Assembly (NCBI GenBank): GCA_937872125.1
Contig: CALMNY010000453.1
Coordinates: 1 to 12,502, forward strand
Length of the DNA stretch: 12,502 bases
Reading direction: 5' to 3'
Origin: an uncultured Candidatus Competibacteraceae bacterium
GTDB lineage: Bacteria > Pseudomonadota > Gammaproteobacteria > Competibacterales > Competibacteraceae
Positions 7,771-12,502 of this stretch are shown one piece after another. Under the pieces are notes generated by a model. It was not told the DNA's origin. It ran no database searches and was given only the letters and a program-made list of their open reading frames with translations. The stretch's first letter is position 1. Every line of letters begins with the position of its first letter. The translations under genes were made by a program, and so were the position numbers.

Positions 7771-8872
7771 CCTGCCGCTCCCGGCGGAGACCGCCGCCAC
7801 GCCCGCCACCTCGCCGCCGGGGGAGCCGCCACCGCCCGGGGCGCCGCCATCGGAGCCCACGCCCGGTCAGGGCGCGCCCCGCGCCGCCTGGCGCCCGCGG
7901 CTGGCCCGCGGCTGGCCGTGGCGGCGGCGGGCGGCGGTCACCCCCGGCCCCCTGGACCGCGACAGCGTCTTGCTGGAGGTCTGGCTGTTCCTGGTGCGGG
8001 AGCGCCGGCAGGCCCGGCGCCGCCATGTGGGGCTGGTGGTGCTGCTGGGGTTCCTGCTGGCCGCGCCGGCCCTGTTGCTCTCGGACCACGGGGTGAGTGA
8101 GTGGCTGACGCCGCGGGGTCCGACCATCCTGGCCGCGGTTGAGGTGTCCGGGGTGGTGGGCGCCAAGGCCGGCGTCGATGAGGAACGGGTGATCAAGGGG
8201 CTGCGCCGCGCCTACCAGGCGGCGCCCAAGGCTGTGGTGCTGCGCATCAATTCGCCCGGCGGGGCGCCGTATGTCGCCGAGCGCATCACCGCGGTGCTGG
8301 ACGAACTCAAGGGGGAGTTCCCCCACATCCCGGTGTACGCGGTCATCGAAGGGGTAGGGGCCTCCGCCGCCTACCTGATCGCGATCCATGCCGACGAGAT
8401 TATCGCCGGACGCTACAGCACCGTCGGCTCGATCGGCGCCGTGCTCAGCAGCTGGGACATGCATCGCCTGGCCGAGCGGGTGGAGGTAGGCAAGCACATC
8501 TTCGCCAGCGGCAGCCTCAAGGCCATGCTCGACCCCTTCCGGCCGCTGCAGGCGGCGGAGGCGGCCAAGGCGCAGGCGATCGTGGACAGTGTCGCGCAGG
8601 TCTTCGTCAGCGATGTGCAGGCGCAGCGTGGCCGCGCCCAGGCGCTGGATATGGCGGCGTTGACCACCGGCGAGGTCTGGGTGGGGGAACAGGCGGTGGC
8701 CCTGGGACTGGTGGACCGCCTGGGCACCCTGGAGACCCTGAGCCGGGAATTGGCGCTGAAGGTCGTGGACTTTACCGTCAAACCCAACCCCTTCGCCACG
8801 GGCCTGGCCGCGGTGGGGCGGCAGCTGACGGAGACCCTGCTGGCCACCGCGACCCAGCCGGTCTGGCGTTAA
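7760..8872 (+). CDS. S49 family serine peptidase (SppA/SohB-like), membrane anchored
   Basis: The protein has 370 residues. The first 85 or so are Pro/Ala/Arg-rich, a single helix lies at about 92-113 (VGLVVLLGFLLAAPALLL), and the rest is an S49 domain on the periplasmic side. It contains AVEVSGVVG, LRINSPGG, the Ser motif GVGASAAY with nucleophile Ser202, and the catalytic Lys254 in SGSLKAMLDPF. GLVDRLGT lies near residue 315. SppA-type enzymes degrade signal peptides and membrane-bound fragments through a Ser-Lys dyad, and both residues are present. It starts 11 bases inside the TrbC-TraW gene and precedes traU by 19, so it belongs to the transfer operon. Likely roles are clearing pilin leader peptides or quality control of assembly proteins. 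This is inference from position. Confidence 0.88.
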   Translation: MSTDLPLPAETAATPATSPPGEPPPPGAPPSEPTPGQGAPRAAWRPRLARGWPWRRRAAVTPGPLDRDSVLLEVWLFLVRERRQARRRHVGLVVLLGFLLAAPALLLSDHGVSEWLTPRGPTILAAVEVSGVVGAKAGVDEERVIKGLRRAYQAAPKAVVLRINSPGGAPYVAERITAVLDELKGEFPHIPVYAVIEGVGASAAYLIAIHADEIIAGRYSTVGSIGAVLSSWDMHRLAERVEVGKHIFASGSLKAMLDPFRPLQAAEAAKAQAIVDSVAQVFVSDVQAQRGRAQALDMAALTTGEVWVGEQAVALGLVDRLGTLETLSRELALKVVDFTVKPNPFATGLAAVGRQLTETLLATATQPVWR

Positions 8873-8879
8873 CCCGGCG

Positions 8880-8891
8880 AGGAGGACGATC
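8880..8891 (+). promoter_or_regulatory. Strong ribosome-binding site deciding the traU GTG start
   Basis: AGGAGG at 8880-8885 lies six bases before GTG 8892. It is the best Shine-Dalgarno sequence in the operon and it follows one of the few non-overlapping junctions, so traU is probably translated independently and well. It supports GTG 8892, which also gives a proper signal peptide. Confidence 0.75.
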
Positions 8892-10178
8892 GTGACCGCG
8901 ATAACCACAGCCTACCCGCGCCCCCGCCCCCGCCGCGGGCGGGGCCGCCTGCGCCTCGCCGTGTTGCTGGCGGGCTGGCTGGCGGCCAGTCTGGTCGGCG
9001 CGGCGCACGCCGCCGAGCCGGCCTTGCCATTGAAAGATATCGGCTGTCCCAATAGCGAGATCATGGGGGCGGGGCTGATAGACCGCATCTGCTGGAGCTG
9101 CCTCTTCCCCATCGCGCTGATGGGCGTCGAGTTGTTCAATATCAATGGCGCCGCGGCCCCCGAGGATCACGCCAACCAGGCGTTATGCATTTGCGGCGGC
9201 AGTCTCGAGGAACTGGAACTGCCGACGATCGGCTTCACCCTGGGTTATTGGCAACCGGCGCGGCTGCTGGAATTAACGCGCCTGCCCTACTGTTTCCCGG
9301 GCCTCGGCGGGCTGCGCGCCACCATGTCGCTGTCGACGGCGGGTGGCGCGGCGCAGGTGGGCATTCTGTCCTCCCAGGAAGTGGACCAGACCCAGACGGA
9401 AATCGACTTCGTCAATATTCACTACTATGCCTTCCCCCTGTTCGCCATGCTGGAATTGCTGGATTTTCCCTCCTGCAACCCCGATGGCTATATGACCTTC
9501 GACCTGCTGCAGATTGGCGAGGCCTACCCGAATTGGTATTCGGATGAGCTCTCGTTTCTGGTGCAGCCGGAATCCCTGGTGTTTGCCAATCCCTTTGCCC
9601 AGGCTGCGGCGATGCTGGAGTGCGGCTATATCGCCGCCATGGACGAACCCATCGATGATTGGTGGTGGACAGCCGGCTGCTGGGGGATGGTCTACCCCTT
9701 CTCCGGCAATATGCCGGTGAGCTCCCAGATTGTGAATAACTGGTCGCTGGCGTCGACCAAGTTCCTGTACATGCTGGGGCGGCTGAAAATGATCAAACGC
9801 ACGGTCGGCAATGACGCCCTGTGCGAAGCGCAAGATATGCCGATTCTGCTCAAATCACAGTATCGGATGCAGATGGCGTTTCCGGTGGCCGAGACGGACG
9901 ATTCGGCGACCGCGGCATGTGGTAACGGCGGCACCGACCCCCCGGAGGGCTGTGACACCCCGCCGGCGGGGGGCGGTGAAGGCGGCGGTGAAGGCGGCAG
10001 CATGAAAGAGGCGATCAAAGAATCCTCCTTCCGCATCCGCAAGCGGTGCTGTCACGCCTTGGGCGACAGCACGTTGTTGTGGGGGGATTGGCGCCATGTC
10101 CCGGTTACCGGGGAGGACGCGGTCTTCATCCTGTGGCAGTGGGTGGATTGCTGCCTGGGTGTGGTGCTTGACGGTTAA
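8892..10178 (+). CDS. traU: TraU, F-type conjugation/DNA transfer protein
   Basis: This is a periplasmic, cysteine-rich protein needed for pilus assembly and DNA transfer. The signal peptide (1-40) has a very basic start and ends VGAAHA. The TraU opening CPNSEIMGAGLIDRICWSC is at about 52-70, followed by a CxC at about 99 and TraU-type stretches such as YYAFPLFAMLEL and SQYRMQMAFPVAETDDS. The end, HVPVTGEDAVFILWQWVDCC, matches the family's GED...W..DCC terminus. At 428 residues it is roughly 100 longer than F TraU. Much of the surplus is a Gly/Pro-rich insert at about 343-370, before RKRCCHALG. Many cysteines imply disulfide bonding and dependence on a Dsb-type partner, which is not in this window. 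In SXT-like loci traN usually follows; here it does not. Confidence 0.93.
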   Translation: MTAITTAYPRPRPRRGRGRLRLAVLLAGWLAASLVGAAHAAEPALPLKDIGCPNSEIMGAGLIDRICWSCLFPIALMGVELFNINGAAAPEDHANQALCICGGSLEELELPTIGFTLGYWQPARLLELTRLPYCFPGLGGLRATMSLSTAGGAAQVGILSSQEVDQTQTEIDFVNIHYYAFPLFAMLELLDFPSCNPDGYMTFDLLQIGEAYPNWYSDELSFLVQPESLVFANPFAQAAAMLECGYIAAMDEPIDDWWWTAGCWGMVYPFSGNMPVSSQIVNNWSLASTKFLYMLGRLKMIKRTVGNDALCEAQDMPILLKSQYRMQMAFPVAETDDSATAACGNGGTDPPEGCDTPPAGGGEGGGEGGSMKEAIKESSFRIRKRCCHALGDSTLLWGDWRHVPVTGEDAVFILWQWVDCCLGVVLDG

Positions 10179-10304
10179 AGTAAATTATTAATGTTTCGTC
10201 ATAAAAAGAAGTGGAAACCCGAAATAAGAAGTGGAAAAATCCACCTACCCCCGGCAAAAAAAAAAGTGGTAAAAACCCAAATAAAATTTATGGCTTCAAC
10301 CCTC
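10179..10304. repeat. AT-rich segment with short direct repeats after traU
   Basis: Base composition changes abruptly after the traU stop: this stretch is A-rich while everything upstream is GC-rich. AAGAAGTGGAAA occurs at 10207-10218 and again at 10227-10238, 20 bases apart. A looser copy with GTGG at 10266 is followed by AAAAACCCAAATAAA, echoing the first copy's AAACCCGAAATAA. GTGGA/TCCAC forms a short hairpin at 10231-10244. A 70-codon frame (10191-10403) crosses it but lacks a ribosome-binding site and has odd Lys-rich composition, so I do not call it a gene. It may be the edge of an inserted element. Confidence 0.5.
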
Positions 10305-10775
10305 GATGAGTCGCTGGAGGGAGAGCGAGTTTATCCCTTGGCTCATCTTTTCACCTGGGCAACGTCAGGTTCCGGCACTTCCAGAGCAGTCATTTCCTGC
10401 TAGCTGTCTAGCCCACTGGGGGCTAACTCTAGGCGTCAAACCATGGACGGGTAGTCTAGCTGTCCCATGCCTCTTAGGCAGGTTCGTCAGAGGTCGCCGC
10501 CCGATCGGGCCTAGCTGGGTCCTGATGACACGGTCGCCCCAAGCCCAATCTGCCAGTGAGGCGGTGGTGGGCAAGATGGGGAGCATTCATGAATGACAGG
10601 TAAGTCAACCGAAGCCTCAAGTTTGCCTCTTTTAGTAATAGGGGTGTTGTCGCTAAGTCACGAGCCAGCGGCACAAGAGCGATACTGAATTCTGGCCGAG
10701 TAAGGTCTCGTTATGGTCCCGGCTTGCGAAAGAACGATCATAACCGACCAGAAGAAAAAGGTTCTTTGGCTGCTG
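10305..10775 (+). ncRNA. Candidate structured RNA, omega RNA/HEARO-like
   Basis: No frame here looks like protein, but hairpins follow one another: 10305-10347 (GATGAG/CTCATC, inner GGGA/TCCC), 10353-10370, 10409-10425 (TAGCCC/GGGCTA), 10468-10480 (TGCCT/AGGCA), 10500-10509, 10543-10572 and 10690-10753. The last is a nested arm with TTCTGG/CCAGAA outside and a 9-bp perfect GTTATGGTC/GATCATAAC inside. The core at 10575-10606 (GATGGGGAGC, then GTAAGTC) resembles, in the same order after a hairpin, the GATGGAGC...ATAAGCC segment of the IscB omega RNA as I remember it. Omega RNAs guide IscB nucleases and lie upstream of iscB. I searched by eye for group II intron domain V and found none. The strand is inferred from this resemblance. 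The structure is well supported and the family is not. Confidence 0.42.
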
Positions 10776-10909
10776 CAGGCTACCCATGCATCCCAGTGGT
10801 CCCCATTGACGATCCAGGGGTGAGTAGCACAACCCATAAGGGGCCCTTGGAACGGGCCATCAACCGTAAGCGGACATACCTCAGACGACCGGCGGCGACC
10901 GGTCTGTAG
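10724..10909 (+). pseudogene. Possible remnant of an IscB-like N-terminus
   Basis: Directly behind the structured RNA, a short frame contains IPVVPIDDPGVSSTT (from about 10790) and then LERAINRKR before a stop at 10907-10909. IscB/IsrB proteins begin with a pattern like (V/I)PV(V/L)..DGKPLMPTTP.RAR, and the spacing of PVV, ID and TT is similar. The hallmark PLMP is absent and nothing resembling the RuvC or HNH domains follows. If real, it is only a decayed stub and the RNA would be an orphan. Chance similarity is quite possible. The frame's first codons overlap the RNA hairpin and are unlikely to be coding. Confidence 0.18.
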
Positions 10910-10960
10910 CTATGCAGGCCCCCTCTCCCCTCTCCCCGGCCCTGCCCCACGTGCGGGGGG
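10887..10960. repeat. Palindromic, C-rich intergenic segment
   Basis: GACCGG/CCGGTC forms a 6-bp stem at 10887-10904 around CGGCGA, and a CCCC...GGGG dyad centred on CACGTGC lies at 10945-10958 after a long pyrimidine run. Segments of this make (CCCTCTCCCC...GTGCGGGGG) are frequently scattered between genes in proteobacterial genomes and resemble REP-like elements. No T run follows either stem. It may end the transcript of the RNA upstream, but that is not demonstrated. Confidence 0.35.
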
Positions 10961-11025
10961 GTGAGGATCAGCAATGTGTGCCGATCAAGCCCTCTTGGGG
11001 CGTGAGGGGTCTGAACGGGGACGGG

Positions 11026-11375
11026 GTGGGATGCGGGCCTGCTTGCTGGTACTTCGGGCTGGAGCGGGAGCGCCCGGCGCCGCAGGCCTGGCGGTGCGTG
11101 CGGGAGCGGCATGCCACGGTGGCGGCCCTGTTCAACATCCTGGGGGCCGAGGTGATGGCCCAGTATGGGTACCTGGAAGAGGTGTGTGACGGGGGAGCGA
11201 GGCCCCGGCTCAGGTGGAGCCCCGGTCGGTGGTAGATATCCTCGATGACGGGCGGGTGGTGGCGTGGCGGGTGCCGTGCGGTTTCAGGGGTTTGACGCAG
11301 ATAGTCGGCGATGAAGCGGTTCCCGCCCGTCCGACGGTGACGGCTCAGCGCCTTGCGGGGCGGCAAGCCGCGTGA
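11026..11375 (+). pseudogene. Unknown small protein gene broken by a one-base frameshift
   Basis: Two adjacent frames read as continuous protein if one G is restored in the GGGGG run at 11191-11195. The first part, from GTG 11026 or earlier, contains WYFGLERERPAPQAWRCVR and TVAALFNILGAEVMAQYG. After the run the other frame continues with EPRSVVDILDDGRVVAWRVP and ends at TGA 11373-11375, giving about 116 residues. In the present sequence the first frame stops soon after with a Trp/Arg-rich tail, and the second has no start of its own. I do not recognise the family. The break could be true decay, a sequencing error in a homopolymer, or less likely programmed frameshifting. The start is uncertain because the frame is open back to 10912. 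Confidence 0.5.
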
Positions 11376-11409
11376 GACGCCGCCAAGTGGAAGGTAACCA
11401 ACAACAATC

Positions 11410-11444
11410 ATTCCATTGACGGAATATTCCGGCTGGGCTATTTT
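11410..11444 (+). promoter_or_regulatory. Toxin-antitoxin promoter with palindromic operator
   Basis: TTGACG (-35, 11416-11421) and TATTTT (-10, 11439-11444) are separated by exactly 17 bases, upstream of the toxin ATG at 11451. GGAATATTCC, a perfect 10-bp palindrome at 11421-11430, fills the spacer, and a further ATTCC half-site at 11410-11414 overlaps the -35 side. A bound Xre-type antitoxin would block RNA polymerase, the usual autoregulation of such operons. The expected transcription start is at or next to the ATG, so there is no room for a Shine-Dalgarno sequence. Confidence 0.65.
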
Positions 11445-11450
11445 TGGCTC

Positions 11451-11816
11451 ATGACGTGGGAGGTTGAGTATACCGATGAATTCGGCGCCTGGTGGGCCGG
11501 CCTGACCGAGGGTGAACAAGAGTCCCTGGCGGCGTCGGTGCGCCTGCTGGAGGAGCGTGGGCCCGCCCTGGGTTACCCGCATAGCAGTGGCATCAGCGGA
11601 GCGAAGCACGGTCATCTGCGGGAGTTGCGAACCCAGCACGAGGGGCGCCCGCTGCGGACCTTATACGCGTTCGATCCGCGGCGGTCAGCGATCTTGCTGA
11701 TCGGTGGCGACAAGACGGGCGACGATCGCTGGTATGTCACCCACATCCCGATCGCGGATCGGTTGTATGACGAGCACCTTGAACAACTCCGACAGGAAGG
11801 GCTGATCGATGGCTAA
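11451..11816 (+). CDS. higB: HigB-like toxin (RelE/ParE superfamily, Gp49-type)
   Basis: This 121-residue protein belongs to the phage Gp49/HigB branch of RelE-like toxins, which as a rule cut mRNA on the ribosome. The N-terminus (EVEYTDEFGAWWAGLTEGEQ) forms the usual helical part, and YPHSSGISGAKHGHLRELR (42-60), R69, YAFDPRRSAILLIGGDK (72-88) form the sheet with basic residues expected at the active site. It comes first in the pair, as in higBA. Its stop overlaps the antitoxin start by eight bases (ATGGCTAA). No ribosome-binding site precedes ATG 11451, which fits leaderless translation from the promoter just upstream. The reading frame is intact and key residues are present, so the toxin is likely active and held in check by its partner. 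Confidence 0.88.
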   Translation: MTWEVEYTDEFGAWWAGLTEGEQESLAASVRLLEERGPALGYPHSSGISGAKHGHLRELRTQHEGRPLRTLYAFDPRRSAILLIGGDKTGDDRWYVTHIPIADRLYDEHLEQLRQEGLIDG

Positions 11817-12135
11817 CAAGTTCGCCGACCTGCGGGCGCGGATGACGCCCGAATCCCAGGCGCGCGCCGAGGCGCGGGCGCAAGCGCTGCTGGCGGAAAT
11901 GCCGCTGCACGAACTACGGCAGGCGCGTGGCTTGTCGCAGAAGATGCTGGCCGAGGTCCTTCACGTCCAGCAGCCAGCCATCGCCAAGATCGAAAAGCGC
12001 ACGGACATGTACATCTCGACGCTGCGCAGCCACATCGAGGCGATGGGCGGTCAACTGGAGATCGTGGCACGATTTCCTGACGGTACGGTGAAGATCAGCA
12101 ATTTTGCCGCCCTGGGCGGCAATGCGATCCCCTGA
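11809..12135 (+). CDS. higA: HigA-like antitoxin, Xre family HTH
   Basis: The product has 108 residues. A helical N-terminus (about 14-31) precedes a Cro/C1-type helix-turn-helix at about 36-64 (LRQARGLSQKMLAEVLHVQQ, then PAIAKIEKR). Next comes YISTLRSHIEAMGGQLEIVA, a signature of the Xre antitoxins paired with Gp49/RelE-like toxins. It neutralises the toxin and should bind the GGAATATTCC operator upstream. The start lies within the toxin's last codons, with GGAAGG about ten bases before it, so translation of the two is probably coupled. This couples production of inhibitor to toxin. I see no clear intrinsic terminator in the 56 bases that follow. Confidence 0.92.
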   Translation: MANKFADLRARMTPESQARAEARAQALLAEMPLHELRQARGLSQKMLAEVLHVQQPAIAKIEKRTDMYISTLRSHIEAMGGQLEIVARFPDGTVKISNFAALGGNAIP

Positions 12136-12191
12136 GCCAGGTAACTCCGGCTTAATTCCCGCCGCGACGACCTGCCAGGTGGCGTGCAGAG

Positions 12192-12502
12192 ATGACCATG
12201 GCGCACACGCGGCGGGGTGAAAAGCTCGGCTGGCTCGGCGGTTTCGCCGGCGCGTTCCTGTGGATACCTGTGCTGGCGGTGGTGTTCCTGGTCCAGGGAA
12301 AACTGCTGGCCGGGCTCCTCGGTCTGCCCCTCGGCGCCCTGGGATATGGCATCGTGGTCTGGTTCCGGCCCTGGCGTTTCCCGGACACGCCCTACTGGCG
12401 GCTGCTGATACCGCCTTACCTGGCGTTTAGCGCCGCGGTGGCGTGGGGGTTCTGGGCTTACGGAGCGGAGGCCGCGGCGGAGATGGACTGGTGGGAGATC
12501 AT
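12192..12502 (+). CDS. Multi-pass membrane protein of unknown function (partial, runs off the window)
   Basis: From ATG 12192 (a second ATG two codons on is equally possible) the frame stays open to the last base, 103 codons, without a stop. After a basic start (HTRRGEKLGW) come three likely membrane helices at about 13-35 (GFAGAFLWIPVLAVVFLVQ), 38-57 (LAGLLGLPLGALGYGIVVW) and 71-91 (LIPPYLAFSAAVAWGFWAYG), with WFRPWRFPDTPYW between the last two. I do not recognise a family. GCAGAG before the ATG is a weak ribosome-binding site. The minus-strand frame over the same bases is Arg/Pro-rich and looks like a shadow. Confidence 0.7.
   Translation, partial: MTMAHTRRGEKLGWLGGFAGAFLWIPVLAVVFLVQGKLLAGLLGLPLGALGYGIVVWFRPWRFPDTPYWRLLIPPYLAFSAAVAWGFWAYGAEAAAEMDWWEI

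Noticed and set aside
6508..7860. Minus-strand 450-codon frame opposite the TrbC-TraW gene
   Set aside because: Same artefact: Arg/Gln/Gly-rich composition, and it lies over a well-supported fusion protein.
10305..10350. Intrinsic terminator for the tra operon (hairpin followed by TTTT)
   Set aside because: The stem is long with a large internal loop and modest GC, and four T's are too few. It fits better as the first arm of the structured RNA, though termination is not excluded.
10191..10403. 70-codon Lys-rich frame after traU
   Set aside because: There is no ribosome-binding site, the codon use is unlike the neighbours, and it runs across low-complexity repeats into the hairpin-rich RNA.
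10305..10775. Group II or group I intron
   Set aside because: I saw no domain V-like hairpin with the AGC...GTT pattern, no GTGYG 5' end, no reverse transcriptase or homing endonuclease, and no interrupted gene around it.
10968..11639. Minus-strand 223-codon frame
   Set aside because: It overlaps the toxin gene and the frameshifted gene on the opposite strand and reads as Arg/Pro/His-rich noise. The plus-strand frames are more protein-like.
1..12502. CRISPR array, tRNA, rRNA or insertion-sequence transposase
   Set aside because: No regularly spaced identical repeats, no cloverleaf or rRNA-like segment and no transposase frame were seen on either strand.

Overview
The window looks like chromosomal or integrative-element DNA of a GC-rich proteobacterium, most likely a gammaproteobacterium. 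Codons ending in G or C dominate, and the conjugation genes resemble F/SXT/R27-type (MPF_F) systems. I cannot fix the genus from sequence alone. No integrase, relaxase or plasmid replication gene lies in the window, so the kind of element is unknown.

Region 1 (1-350): the last 15 codons of an upstream gene, then about 300 bases without a credible gene. This stretch holds a near-perfect 16-bp inverted repeat (253-293) just ahead of the next operon.

Region 2 (351-10178): one tightly packed plus-strand operon of nine genes. It opens with an acyl-transfer module: an AlgI-like MBOAT O-acyltransferase, an easily missed 49-residue single-helix membrane protein, and a membrane-anchored SGNH-fold protein. 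It runs straight into F-type type IV secretion genes: traC (assembly ATPase), trbI, a TraF/TrhF-like S26 peptidase, a TrbC-TraW fusion, an S49 (SppA/SohB-like) serine peptidase and traU. Most junctions overlap or lie within 20 bases, so the acyltransferase module and the S49 peptidase appear co-expressed with the pilus machinery. The likely themes are membrane and periplasmic assembly of the pilus, plus covalent modification of pilin or of an envelope polymer.

Region 3 (10179-11450): an accessory stretch where traN would be expected in SXT-like systems. It begins with an AT-rich, Lys/Asn-codon-like patch with short direct repeats. About 480 bases with many stable hairpins follow, and their core resembles the scaffold of IscB-associated omega RNA (HEARO), with only a possible remnant of an IscB N-terminus behind it. 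Then come a C-rich palindromic intergenic segment and a small unknown gene broken by an apparent one-base deletion in a G run.

Region 4 (11410-12502): a HigB/HigA-like toxin-antitoxin pair with a well-formed promoter that has a palindromic operator between -35 and -10 and predicts a leaderless toxin mRNA. Last is the start of a small multi-pass membrane protein that runs off the end.
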